NCBI RefSeq assembly: GCF_030848575.1
Contig: NZ_JAVDDX010000001.1
Location: 372,001 to 436,000 of the forward strand
Reading direction: 5' to 3'
Length of the DNA: 64,000 nucleotides
DNA from: Haloarcula sp. H-GB4
Lineage (GTDB): Archaea; Halobacteriota; Halobacteria; Halobacteriales; Haloarculaceae
This document shows positions 34,292-42,723 of the stretch, piece by piece. Within the stretch, counting starts at the first letter, position 1; every line of letters begins with the position of its first letter. A model generated the notes under the pieces. The model was not told the origin of the DNA, searched no databases, and saw nothing but the letters and a program-made list of their open reading frames with translations. A program made the position numbers and the translations under genes.

Positions 34292-35857
34292 ATGGCACCA
34301 GAAACGTACGGGCTTATCAGCCTGTTTCCGGCGATGCTCGCCATTGTACTGACGTTGTTCACTCGCCAAGTACTGCTCTCGCTGTTTGCAGGTATCTGGA
34401 TCGGTGCGACGGTGCTCGTCGGCTGGAACCCAGCCGCCGGAGCCGCTCGGAGCCTACAGTTTGTCGTGGATAACGTGACCGAGCCGTTTAACGTCAAATT
34501 GCTCCTGTTCACCTTCCTCATCGGAGCAATGCTGGGGATGATCTTCCTCTCCGGCGGGATGAATGCGCTTGCGTCACAGATGGTCAAGCGCATTCGGACC
34601 CGCCGGCAGGCGGCGCTTGGCACGTCGCTACTGGGGATGACGATCTTCGTCGACTCGTACGCTTCGACGATGATTACCGGGTCGGTCATGCGGCCGATCA
34701 CCGATAAGTTCGACATCAGTCGCGAGAAGCTGGCGTACATTCTTGACTCCACCACTGCCCCGACTGCATCGATATCAGTCGTCTCGACGTGGCTCGGATT
34801 CGAGGTCGGACTCATCGCCGAGCAACTGACCACAATCGGCGTGGACCGAAGCGCGTTCCTGCTGTTTCTCGAATCGATTCCCTATCGGTTCTACAGCCTG
34901 CTCGCGCTTGCAATGGTCTTCATTGTCGTCATCGCCGACCTTGACTTCGGCCCGATGGCGGAGGCCGAACGCAGAGCCAGAGAAGAGGGCAAAGTCCTCG
35001 GCGACAACGCTGACCCGCTCATGGAAACGCAGGAAGACGATATCGTGACGCCCGACCACGTCGAGCCGCGGTGGTGGTACTTCGCCGCCCCAATCGCCGC
35101 ACTCGTCGGGGTGACCGGGTTTTCACTGTATTACTCCGGCGGTGGGTTCGCCGGGCAGAGCCTCACCGATGCGCTGTCGAACGCGGCCACTGCGGATGCC
35201 ATCGTCTGGGCCTCGTTCTCGGCCTGTCTGGTCATTCTGACCATTCTCGTCGGGCACGCACGGATCGCGGTTGACGAAGTGAGCGACGCTATCTTCGAGG
35301 GGTTCAAGATGGTGATGTTCCCCGTCGCGGTGCTCTCGCTCGCGTGGTCTATCGGTGCCGTGAGCCAGGCACTCGGTGTCGGCCCATACGTCATCGCCAT
35401 CAGCGAGGGGATTATCACGGCTGGGATGCTACCCGCCGTCATTTTTGTCAGCGCGGTCATTATCAGCTTCAGCATCGGTACGTCCTGGGGGACGATGGGT
35501 ATCCTGTTCCCGGTCGCAATCCCGCTCGGACACGCGCTCGGCGCGCCGCTGGCACCGGCTATCGCGGCGATTCTGACCGGCGCGTTGTTCGGTGACCACT
35601 GTTCGCCGATCTCGGACACCACGGTGATGTCGAGTATGTTCGCCGCAAGCGACCACGTTGACCACGTGAACACTCAGATTCCCTACGCAGTGCTGGCCGG
35701 TATCGTCGCAACCGGGCTGTTCCTGATGGCCGGCTACGGCGTCCCGGCGTACATCGCGCTTCCGATCGGACTGGCCGCTGTCGGGTCAGTGACGTACCTG
35801 CTCTCAGAACAGTTGTCGGTCGAGGTCCCGAGTTCGTACGGGTCGAATGCGGACTGA
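34292..35857 (+). CDS. NhaC-family Na+/H+ antiporter
   Basis: The 521-residue protein has about 11-12 membrane segments and NhaC-family motifs, including SLFAGIWIGATVLVGWNPAA, LGMTIFVDSYASTMITGSVM and GDHCSPISDTTVMSSMFAAS. It would export Na+ in exchange for protons, important in high salt; some family members carry other ions or malate/lactate. An acidic cytosolic loop (about 220-250) is typical of haloarchaea. The last helix ends in a Ser-rich tail. A palindrome covers its promoter, and it converges on an ArsR-like gene. Confidence 0.88.
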   Translation: MAPETYGLISLFPAMLAIVLTLFTRQVLLSLFAGIWIGATVLVGWNPAAGAARSLQFVVDNVTEPFNVKLLLFTFLIGAMLGMIFLSGGMNALASQMVKRIRTRRQAALGTSLLGMTIFVDSYASTMITGSVMRPITDKFDISREKLAYILDSTTAPTASISVVSTWLGFEVGLIAEQLTTIGVDRSAFLLFLESIPYRFYSLLALAMVFIVVIADLDFGPMAEAERRAREEGKVLGDNADPLMETQEDDIVTPDHVEPRWWYFAAPIAALVGVTGFSLYYSGGGFAGQSLTDALSNAATADAIVWASFSACLVILTILVGHARIAVDEVSDAIFEGFKMVMFPVAVLSLAWSIGAVSQALGVGPYVIAISEGIITAGMLPAVIFVSAVIISFSIGTSWGTMGILFPVAIPLGHALGAPLAPAIAAILTGALFGDHCSPISDTTVMSSMFAASDHVDHVNTQIPYAVLAGIVATGLFLMAGYGVPAYIALPIGLAAVGSVTYLLSEQLSVEVPSSYGSNAD

Positions 35858-35890
35858 GACGGTCCGCTTCCTGAAGCTCTCCCGTCCCGT

Positions 35891-36538
35891 CTAAACGATT
35901 TCCCAGCCGTCGTCGGTCTGTTCGACCACGTCATCGTCCGCAAGCCGAGTGAGTGCTTCCTCGACGATCTCCGGTGGGGCTTCGATCTTTCTGGCCAGCG
36001 CCGGCACCGTGTCGATACCGTTTGCGAGTCCGCTGACCAGTTCTGCGTACAGTCGTCCGTCGCGGTTCTCGAAGCCGGAGTCGATGCGGTCCCGCACGTC
36101 GGTCATACGGGCCTGCACCCACCGCTGGGCCAGCGACAGTTCGTTCTCTAGCTGCTGGAGATGCTCCAGTTCGCGTGCCAGGTCGTGAAAATTCCCGCCA
36201 GCTTCTTCGCCGACATCTATCGAGAGGTGGCGGCAAGAGGGCATCTCGAACTCGGGGTTTGCCGGATAGGCGCTCTTGGTGCCGAACTCATACGGAGAGA
36301 CACGGACCTCCAAACGGAGGTTCCGAGCGATAGAAAAGTACTTCCGGCGTTGGTCGTCTGTCCGGGAGTCGATGAGCCCGGCGTCTTCGAGCTTCTGGAG
36401 GTGGTCGATGACCGCTTTCGGGCTAACGCCGATGTATTCGCTGATTTCGGTGACGTAGCAGGGTTTGTGTGCGAGTAGTTTGAGAATCCGCCGGCGGTTG
36501 GCGTTTCCAAGGAGATTGAGTAACTCGGCGGAGTCCAT
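35891..36538 (-). CDS. ArsR-like winged-helix transcriptional regulator
   Basis: The 215-residue protein starts with a clear winged helix: MDSAELLNLLGNANRRRILK, then VTEISEYIGVSPKAVIDHLQ as the recognition helix and KYFSIARNLRLEV as the wing. A central region (70-115) with EMPSCRHLSIDVGEE holds possible metal or thiol ligands. The C-terminal half is helical and ends with a second winged-helix-like segment (VPALARKIEAPPEIVEEALT through DGWEIV). It probably regulates transcription by sensing a small molecule. It converges on the antiporter gene. Confidence 0.82.
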   Translation of the reverse strand: MDSAELLNLLGNANRRRILKLLAHKPCYVTEISEYIGVSPKAVIDHLQKLEDAGLIDSRTDDQRRKYFSIARNLRLEVRVSPYEFGTKSAYPANPEFEMPSCRHLSIDVGEEAGGNFHDLARELEHLQQLENELSLAQRWVQARMTDVRDRIDSGFENRDGRLYAELVSGLANGIDTVPALARKIEAPPEIVEEALTRLADDDVVEQTDDGWEIV

Positions 36539-36607
36539 CGATACGTAGGTAGCGGGTCACGGTTCAAAAGCATGACTCTCGTCAGGCGGTTTGCTGGTGT
36601 CACCCGC

Positions 36608-37846
36608 CTACGATAGCCGGTCTATCCACGATGTGCCCTGTAAGCCGCTGTTTCCGCTCCCCTGACCGCTTCCGCCATTACCGCTCTGTCCGCCACTGTT
36701 CCCTTGCCCGCCACCATTTCCTCCGTTATCGGCGTTGTCGTTGCCACCATCGGAAGTGCTGCCAGAATCATCGGCACCGCCATTGCCGGTGGAATTGTCA
36801 CTACCAGAACTGTCGTCGGAGCCGCTAGAATCGCCACTGCCAGAACTATCGTCAGAGCCGCTAGAACCGTCACTGCCAGAACTGTCGTCAGAGCCGCTAG
36901 AACCGTCACTGCCAGAACTGTCGTCAGAATCCGACGTGTCGGCTGAATCATCTTCCCCACCACTGTCAGAAGCCCCATCAGGCCCAGTGCTGCCTCCCGC
37001 GCTATCGTCGCCGCTGGCGTTCTCATCATCACTGCTGTTGCCCCTATCGTTACCCTGTTCAGCGCCGTTTCCCCCACTCTGAGCTGTGTCGTCGGACTCT
37101 GCAGTTTCGTTTTCGCTGTCGCCAGGCCCGTCGTCCGGTGGGCCTTGGTCGCTCTCGTTCCCTTGCTGTCCGGGGGTATCAACAGGCGGCCCCTGTTGGC
37201 TCTGGTTTGCACCCTGCTCGGATGTGTTGGCTGGTGGGCCCCGTTCGCTCTGGTTGGATCCGATGTCGTCCGGCGGCCCCTGCTCATCCGGGTCGGTGGT
37301 CTCCGGCGGTCCGGCGATGCCGCGAGCAACCGATGCGACCCGCTGACCGGAGAGATTGCTGGCATTCTGTTTCAGCCGCTTCAGTGCGGTGTCGTTCACA
37401 CCGGTCTGTTCGGCGGCTGTGTCAGTGTCATTAATCGCGGCCTGCAGGCCCGCGATCTCCGCGGTGAGTCTGCTCTGTTGTGCCACGTAGGCCTGCTCAC
37501 TGATGCTTCCGTTCTCGTATCGCTGTTCGAGCGTGGTATTGCGCTCCTGTAGTCGGTCGAGTCGGCGCTCAAGCGAGTCGGCCCGATCCGTGACCAGTTC
37601 GGCCCGTTCGGTTCCGTTCGATTGGTTGTATGCGGACCGCCACATCCCGTTCTCGACCGTGTCGTTCGCGGCGGCGGAGTTCGACTGCAGGAACGCGGTG
37701 AGTTGCGTTCCCATGCCGCTGGCAGAGTCGTTCTGCGTAGCCACTGTCTCCGTCGCGGTCTCCTGTGCTGTCACGGCCGGGAGGCCGACAGCGACAGTCC
37801 CGACGATGACCAGCACGGTGAGGAGCGTGGCCTGACGTGGGCTCAT
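36608..37846 (-). CDS. Secreted low-complexity Ser/Asp/Gly-rich protein
   Basis: The 412-residue protein has a signal-peptide-like N-terminus (TLLTVLVIVGTVAVGLPAVT-type) ending at AQE. A helical, possibly coiled-coil domain follows (about 75-150, LERRLDRLQERNTTLEQRYE), then a GPP/Gln-rich region with repeats like QGPPxDxPGxQG, and a long Ser-Asp-Gly tail. The tail contains the 12-residue unit GSDGSSGSDDSS, encoded by a 36-base tandem repeat. It ends with a short conserved-looking GTSWIDRLS. It is probably cell-surface or extracellular and could be glycosylated. The function is unknown. Confidence 0.75.
   Translation of the reverse strand: MSPRQATLLTVLVIVGTVAVGLPAVTAQETATETVATQNDSASGMGTQLTAFLQSNSAAANDTVENGMWRSAYNQSNGTERAELVTDRADSLERRLDRLQERNTTLEQRYENGSISEQAYVAQQSRLTAEIAGLQAAINDTDTAAEQTGVNDTALKRLKQNASNLSGQRVASVARGIAGPPETTDPDEQGPPDDIGSNQSERGPPANTSEQGANQSQQGPPVDTPGQQGNESDQGPPDDGPGDSENETAESDDTAQSGGNGAEQGNDRGNSSDDENASGDDSAGGSTGPDGASDSGGEDDSADTSDSDDSSGSDGSSGSDDSSGSDGSSGSDDSSGSGDSSGSDDSSGSDNSTGNGGADDSGSTSDGGNDNADNGGNGGGQGNSGGQSGNGGSGQGSGNSGLQGTSWIDRLS
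36806..36928. repeat. 36-base tandem repeat (minisatellite) in a secreted-protein gene
   Basis: Three copies of a 36-base unit starting agaactgtcg (36806-36841, 36842-36877, 36878-36913) are followed by a 15-base partial copy. Copies 2 and 3 differ by a single base; copy 1 has three further changes. The unit is a multiple of three, so copy-number changes keep the reading frame and lengthen or shorten the Ser-Asp-Gly tail. Confidence 0.85.
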
Positions 37847-37942
37847 TCCTGTTCCTGCCTCTGTCCTCCCACATCAAAAAGAAATGCCTTCGTTCGCGTC
37901 GTTCATAGACGCTCAAAACAACCTCAAATAGTCCAAGAGTGT

Positions 37943-38587
37943 TTAAGATGTCTTTTCAGTCGGCAGCTGCATCGGAAGCAGTCGCCAGGCGATTCCCACC
38001 GATAGCACTGAGAGCGCGACGGTGGCAATCGGTAACACGAGTCCTGGATCGTATCGTAACGGCGGATAGTAGCCGAAGCCGTAGTCGAGGACGTCGTTGC
38101 CGAGTGCCAGCACCAGTGCAGTCACGAGCGCGCCCTTCGTTGTTCGGGCGTAGTGCGGGACTAACAGCCCCTCGGCGACGAAGCCGAGGTGGGTAATGAT
38201 GATGCCGAAATACGCCCACGGAGCCGGGAAGTAGGCGTCGAAGCCGATGTTTAACGCCACGACGGTCCACAGACCCATCTTGACCAGCCAGACCAGCGCA
38301 ATCGTGTGGAGGTACGCGAGCGGCACCGTCAGCGGGACCTCGTCGAGTGACTTGCCGAGGAATGGCAGGAGGGTCGCTACCGATAGCGTCATCAGGAACA
38401 GCGCAGCCGGCGAATCGGCGTACAGTGGCCAGAGGAACGTCGACACTCCGGGCATCGTCTCGACGTAAAACCGGACACCGACGAGCATCGCGACGGCGTT
38501 GACGACCAGCAGCCACACGAGACTCGGCGTCTGTTCCAGATAGTAGCGCGCGTACCGACGTGGCAACGGCCCTCGCTGCTCGCTCAT
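37943..38587 (-). CDS. DUF1405 integral membrane protein
   Basis: The 214-residue protein starts MSEQRGPLPRRYARYYLEQT and has about six membrane segments. The phrases PSLVWLLVVNAVAMLVGVRF, FLWPLYADSPAALFLM, HTIALVWLVKMGLWTVVALN and HLGFVAEGLLVPHYART match the DUF1405 family seen in Bacillus and haloarchaea (YpjA-like). The function is unknown. A second, overlapping frame on the same strand is a shadow. ATG 38587 is used; the frame open further upstream is not supported. Confidence 0.8.
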   Translation of the reverse strand: MSEQRGPLPRRYARYYLEQTPSLVWLLVVNAVAMLVGVRFYVETMPGVSTFLWPLYADSPAALFLMTLSVATLLPFLGKSLDEVPLTVPLAYLHTIALVWLVKMGLWTVVALNIGFDAYFPAPWAYFGIIITHLGFVAEGLLVPHYARTTKGALVTALVLALGNDVLDYGFGYYPPLRYDPGLVLPIATVALSVLSVGIAWRLLPMQLPTEKTS

Positions 38588-38736
38588 AGGTCGATTCGGG
38601 GCCGGCCGTGGCAAAGCCCTGTCGGACAGACGCCGGTATCGGGTTACCGACCCCCCGAATCCGCGCTGTTTGCACGACGGCAAAAGGTTGCCGGCGAACA
38701 CTTATGTATGTCAATGACACACATTCAGTTGCACCG

Positions 38737-39102
38737 ATGTTCGAACAGTTTTCGCGCGGATACTACCTCGGCCGCCTCTACGTCGAACCGAGAGACGACG
38801 CGGCGGCCGCAATGTGTCGCGAGCAGCACGAGCGAGTGAACGAACAGTTGTACGCCTCCGGGGACGGGGTCGAGCGCACAGACTATCCGCTCGTAATGAA
38901 ACTCGGCTCCCAGCACTTCGCCGTCCACGGTGACGAACAGGTCCCGGCGGACACACTCGTCGTTCCCGAAACGATGCTTGAAAACGCCAACGTCCGGAAC
39001 CCACCCAGCCTCGAAGAAGTATTTCTGGCGAAAGCGGACCACGCCGCACAACTGCTCTCTATTTCAGAGGGGACGCCGACACTGCCCGACACCGCCGTCT
39101 GA
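38737..39102 (+). CDS. DUF5802 haloarchaeal protein
   Basis: The 121-residue acidic protein starts MFEQFSRGYYLGRLYVEPRD, the signature of the haloarchaeal DUF5802 family, and ends in a helical segment PSLEEVFLAKADHAAQLLSI. No catalytic motif is visible. A TATA-like cttatgta lies about 30 bases before ATG 38737, supporting that start over two in-frame upstream ATGs. It precedes the VLRF1-like gene by 49 bases, but that gene has its own promoter-like box. Confidence 0.8.
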   Translation: MFEQFSRGYYLGRLYVEPRDDAAAAMCREQHERVNEQLYASGDGVERTDYPLVMKLGSQHFAVHGDEQVPADTLVVPETMLENANVRNPPSLEEVFLAKADHAAQLLSISEGTPTLPDTAV

Positions 39103-39151
39103 GGGTCGTCGGAAGTCAGTTTTAAGCCCGTCCCCGTCTGCCATCCAGTCG

Positions 39152-40045
39152 ATGCTTGACCGGTTGCTGGGACGAGCGTCGCTGAAAGAGCGGGTGGCCG
39201 AACTCGAAGAGGAGAACCACCATCTCGAACGACAGCTCGACGCCGAGAAGGAGCGCCGCGCCGACGCAGCGACCGAACGCCAGCAGGCCGAGGCCGAGGT
39301 CAATCGGCTGGAGGACCGCGTGGCCGAACTCCAGGACCGGGTCGCACGCCTGCAAGACGAGGAGGGCGAATCGACGTTCCGGGCCGAGGAGACGCTCAGT
39401 CGGGCGCGCCTGAGTGAAGTACTCGACCGGCTGGAATCTGTCGAGACGGAGCCAGAGGGGATCTTTACCGCCTACGTCGACGCGGAGCGCTCCCTGCCCG
39501 GCCCGGTTCGGGACGCCTTCGGCGACCGCGCGGCGCTGGTCGCCAGCGCCGCGCCGTGTCTGGCTGTGACGGACGACGCCGGCATCCTGTCGGCGTGTCT
39601 GTCCGTCCCTGCGCCGCCGTCGCCGTTCACCGGGTGGGCCGACACTGTTCAACTGGAGCGGTCTTGGTTCGAACCGACCGGCGAACACGTCGTCGCGCTG
39701 GTTCGCTCGGACCTGTTCGCCATGGGCGAGTACGACGGCCGCGAGCGGACCGCGTTCCACGGGTTCGACTCGGAGCTGAAAAGCCAGCACTCGAAGGGCG
39801 GCTTCTCGCAGGGCCGGTTCGAACGGCTCCGGGACCAGCAGATCGACTCCCACCTCGACCGCTGTCGGGCCGCCATTGAGGAGGTGTCGCCCGACCGGCT
39901 GTACGTCGTCGGCGAGGGGTCGGTCATCCACGAGTTTGAGGACCTTGCGACGGCGACGAAGCCGGTCGACGCGACTGGGGAGCCCGACGCGGCGCTCGAC
40001 GACGCCGTTCGGTCGCTGTGGTCAGTCCGGCTACGCGTTCCGTAG
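39152..40045 (+). CDS. VLRF1-family protein (Vms1/eRF1-like ribosome factor)
   Basis: The 297-residue protein has an N-terminal coiled coil (about 11-72) and a C-terminal domain related to the release-factor-like VLRF1 family of Vms1/ANKZF1. The key segment SKGGFSQGRFERLRDQQIDS (214-233) contains the GG-x-Q loop equivalent to the eRF1 GGQ loop. In eukaryotes Vms1 cuts peptidyl-tRNA on stalled large ribosomal subunits. Archaeal forms are predicted to act in ribosome rescue. The assignment is from the motif and overall plan. ATG 39152 fits a TATA-like ttttaagc about 27 bases upstream. Confidence 0.78.
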   Translation: MLDRLLGRASLKERVAELEEENHHLERQLDAEKERRADAATERQQAEAEVNRLEDRVAELQDRVARLQDEEGESTFRAEETLSRARLSEVLDRLESVETEPEGIFTAYVDAERSLPGPVRDAFGDRAALVASAAPCLAVTDDAGILSACLSVPAPPSPFTGWADTVQLERSWFEPTGEHVVALVRSDLFAMGEYDGRERTAFHGFDSELKSQHSKGGFSQGRFERLRDQQIDSHLDRCRAAIEEVSPDRLYVVGEGSVIHEFEDLATATKPVDATGEPDAALDDAVRSLWSVRLRVP

Positions 40046-40076
40046 CTTTTTCGCGGGGCGGTGATTCTGTCCGGCC

Positions 40077-41087
40077 ATGGCCGTAGCCATCTTAACACAC
40101 GACGCCTTCCCCGACCGAGCCAAGACGGCCGTCGGGCTGTTGCGGTACGGTGACCGAACGGTACGCGCGCTTATCGACCGCGAGCGGGCCGGCCAGCGCG
40201 TCCACGACTCGCTGCCGGACGTACAGGATGCGCCAGTCGTCGCATCGATGGCCGACGCACCCGACGTTGACGCGCTCGTAATTGGTATCTCTCCAATCGG
40301 CGGCGAGTTCGACGAGTCCTGGCGAGAAGACGTTTGCACAGCGCTCGAACGCGGTTGTGACGTGTATTCTGGACTGCACGATTTTCTGGCTGACGACGAC
40401 GAGTTTGCCCATCTCGCCGCGAAACACGACGCCGAACTGCACGACCTCCGCAAGCCGCCCGAGGACCTGACCGTGGCAGCGGGGACCGCCGGCGACGTGG
40501 ACGCGACAGTCGTCACGACCGTCGGCACCGACTGCTCGACGGGGAAGATGACTGCGTCGTTCGAGATCCGCGATGCGGCGCGGGAGCGGGGCCTCAACGC
40601 TGCCGTCGTTCCGACGGGTCAGACCGGTATCGCCATCACCGGCTGGGGCATCGTCATCGACCGCGTCATCGCTGACTACGCCGCCGGCGCGGTCGAACGG
40701 CTGGTGGAAGAAGTGCAGGCGGCGGACCTCCTCGTCGTCGAAGGACAGGGCGCGCTGGCCCATCCGGCCTATTCGGGTGTGACGACGAGCATCCTCCACG
40801 GGTCGGTCCCGGATGCGCTCGTCATGTGCCACGAGGCCGGCCGCGAGGCCATTCACGGCTACGAGTCGTTCGATATTCCGCCCCTCCCCGAGTACGTCGG
40901 CATCTACGAGCGTCTGGCCGCGCCCATCTCGGACGCCTCTGTCGTTGCGGGCATGTTGAACACGCGCCACCTCGACGACGGTGTGGCCGCAGATGCTGTT
41001 GCAGAGTACAGCGACGCTCTGGACGCACCGGCAACTGATCCCGTCCGCCACGGCGTCCCTGACGAGGTACTGGACGCCATCCTATGA
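40077..41087 (+). CDS. dgcN: D-glutamate N-acetyltransferase DgcN (DUF1611)
   Basis: The 336-residue protein is a DUF1611 member with an N-terminal Rossmann-like part (1-75) and a P-loop-like GTDCSTGKMT at 150-159. Later motifs are GQTGIAITGWGIVIDRVIAD and VVEGQGALAHPAYSGVT. DUF1611 proteins paired with an enolase-superfamily racemase were described as DgcN/DgcA in a D-glutamate catabolic route of marine bacteria and haloarchaea: D-Glu is first N-acetylated. The pairing here supports that role. Its stop overlaps the dgcA start by 4 bases. Confidence 0.82.
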   Translation: MAVAILTHDAFPDRAKTAVGLLRYGDRTVRALIDRERAGQRVHDSLPDVQDAPVVASMADAPDVDALVIGISPIGGEFDESWREDVCTALERGCDVYSGLHDFLADDDEFAHLAAKHDAELHDLRKPPEDLTVAAGTAGDVDATVVTTVGTDCSTGKMTASFEIRDAARERGLNAAVVPTGQTGIAITGWGIVIDRVIADYAAGAVERLVEEVQAADLLVVEGQGALAHPAYSGVTTSILHGSVPDALVMCHEAGREAIHGYESFDIPPLPEYVGIYERLAAPISDASVVAGMLNTRHLDDGVAADAVAEYSDALDAPATDPVRHGVPDEVLDAIL

Positions 41088-42121
41088 ACTGGCGCGTCGA
41101 CCGTCACGACCTGCCGCTGTCGAACCCGTTCGGCATCTCGCGGGAGACCAGCGAGACCAGCGAGACCGTTGTGGTTGAACTCACCTATGAGGGCACCACC
41201 GGCATCGGGGCCGTCACGCCGTCCGCGTACTACAACGAGAGCGCTCGGTCGGTGGCTGAAACGCTGCCCTCGCTCTGTGAGACTGTCGACCGCATCGGCG
41301 ACCCACATGCCCAGCAACGCATCGAACGGGAACTCGCCGAGCGAGCGCCGGACCAGCCCGCCGCCCGGATGGCACTCTCTATCGCCGTCCACGACCTCGC
41401 CGCTCGGCAACTGGACCTGCCACTGTACCGCCAGTGGGGACTTGACCCGGACACGGTCCCACCGACCACCTACACGGTCGGCATCGACTCACCCGAGCGG
41501 ATGGCTGAGAAAGCAAGGAAGGCGGCCGACAGCGGCTTTGGCCACCTGAAAGTCAAACTCGGGACTGAGGACGACCGGGCGCGACTGGACGCGGTCCGGG
41601 ACGCCGTTCCCGACGCCGAGGTACGCGTCGACGCCAACACCGCATGGACCGCACAGGAAGCTATCGACAATGCGGACTGGCTTGCCGACGCTGGCGTGAC
41701 GATGCTCGAACAGCCGGTTGCGGCCGACGATATTGACGGCTTGCGCCGCGTGACCGACGCGACTGAGATTCCTGTCGCCGCCGACGAGTCCTGCGTGACT
41801 GCGTCCGACGTGCCGCGGGTCGCTGACGCCTGTGACATCGTCAACGCCAAGCTTGTCAAATTCGGCGGCCTCCGGCCCGCAACGCGACTCCTTCACGCTG
41901 CCGACGCCCATGGCCTCGACCTGATGCTTGGATGTATGGTCGAGTCCAATGCCAGTATCGCCGCAGCGGTCCATCTCGCGCCGTTAGTCGACTACGTCGA
42001 CCTCGACGGAGCGCTCTTGTTAGCGTCAGATCCCTACGACGGCGTGCCGCTGGAGGGGGACGTGTTCGACCTCACTTCGGTGTCGGCCGGCACCGGCGTT
42101 CGGCGGACGCGAGACGCCTAG
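41084..42121 (+). CDS. dgcA: N-acetyl-D-glutamate racemase DgcA (enolase superfamily)
   Basis: The 345-residue protein belongs to the muconate-lactonising/dipeptide-epimerase branch of the enolase superfamily. Visible catalytic elements are the KxK pair K156/K158 (HLKVKLG), metal ligands D183 (RVDANTAW), E209 (LEQP) and D234 (AADESC), and a lysine in NAKLVKFGG. As DgcA it would racemise N-acetyl-D-glutamate to the L form, which is then deacetylated. A dipeptide epimerase role is the alternative from homology alone. Overlap with dgcN indicates coupled translation. Confidence 0.82.
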   Translation: MNWRVDRHDLPLSNPFGISRETSETSETVVVELTYEGTTGIGAVTPSAYYNESARSVAETLPSLCETVDRIGDPHAQQRIERELAERAPDQPAARMALSIAVHDLAARQLDLPLYRQWGLDPDTVPPTTYTVGIDSPERMAEKARKAADSGFGHLKVKLGTEDDRARLDAVRDAVPDAEVRVDANTAWTAQEAIDNADWLADAGVTMLEQPVAADDIDGLRRVTDATEIPVAADESCVTASDVPRVADACDIVNAKLVKFGGLRPATRLLHAADAHGLDLMLGCMVESNASIAAAVHLAPLVDYVDLDGALLLASDPYDGVPLEGDVFDLTSVSAGTGVRRTRDA

Positions 42122-42132
42122 CTCCGAGGTTG

Positions 42133-42146
42133 TAAAATAAAAAATA
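42133..42146. terminator. A/T-rich terminator between dgcA and the peroxiredoxin gene
   Basis: The run taaaataaaaaata lies between the convergent stops. Read from the peroxiredoxin side it is a T-rich tract (TATTTTTTATTTTA) about 20-30 bases after the stop, which is the normal archaeal termination signal. Confidence 0.55.
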
Positions 42147-42164
42147 GGTTCGGCCGGTGACCGC

Positions 42165-42638
42165 TTACGCCGACTTGACGGCGTCCAGCAGTTCTTCGTA
42201 GTCCGGCTCGTTGGTCGGGTCGTCGGCGACCCAGCTGTAGGCGACCTCGCCGTCGTCGTCGACGACGAACACGGCGCGGTTCGAGACGCCGAGCAGCCCG
42301 AGGTCTTCGATGTCAATTTCGAGGTCGTAGTCCTGAATCGCCGACCGGCCCATGTCGCTGAGCAGGTCGAACTCCAGACCGTGCTCGTCGCGGAAGGAGT
42401 TCAGCGAGAACGCCGAGTCGGCGCTGACGCCGAGGACCGTTGCGCCGGCGTCGTGGAAGTCACCGAGGTGCTCCTGCAGGGCCACCATCTCGTTGGAGCA
42501 CGGCGGTGTGAACGCGCCCGGGAAGAAGGCCAGCACGACCGGCCCATCACCAAGGTGGTCGCTCAGTTCGAAGTCCTCTACCTCACCGTTCGCGATTGTC
42601 GCCGAGATGTCCGGCGCTGTGTCGCCTGTGGATACCAT
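42165..42638 (-). CDS. Peroxiredoxin (AhpC/TSA family)
   Basis: The 157-residue protein has the thioredoxin-like peroxiredoxin fold with the peroxidatic cysteine in FFPGAFTPPCSNEMVALQ. It lacks an obvious second resolving cysteine in the usual place, so it may be a 1-Cys type or use gamma-glutamylcysteine. It reduces hydrogen peroxide or organic peroxides. ATG 42638 is preferred over a GTG at 42641. A TATA-like tatttatt lies about 27-30 bases upstream. Two gamma-glutamylcysteine-type ligase genes in the window (42724-44655 and 59119-60231) make a thiol link reasonable. Confidence 0.9.
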   Translation of the reverse strand: MVSTGDTAPDISATIANGEVEDFELSDHLGDGPVVLAFFPGAFTPPCSNEMVALQEHLGDFHDAGATVLGVSADSAFSLNSFRDEHGLEFDLLSDMGRSAIQDYDLEIDIEDLGLLGVSNRAVFVVDDDGEVAYSWVADDPTNEPDYEELLDAVKSA

Positions 42639-42723
42639 CACCCGAATATAACGGCGTCATCCGAATAAATACCCGCCATCCGGCAGGAGACTCTTGGTCT
42701 CCGTTTTACCGGGGGCTGGCCGC

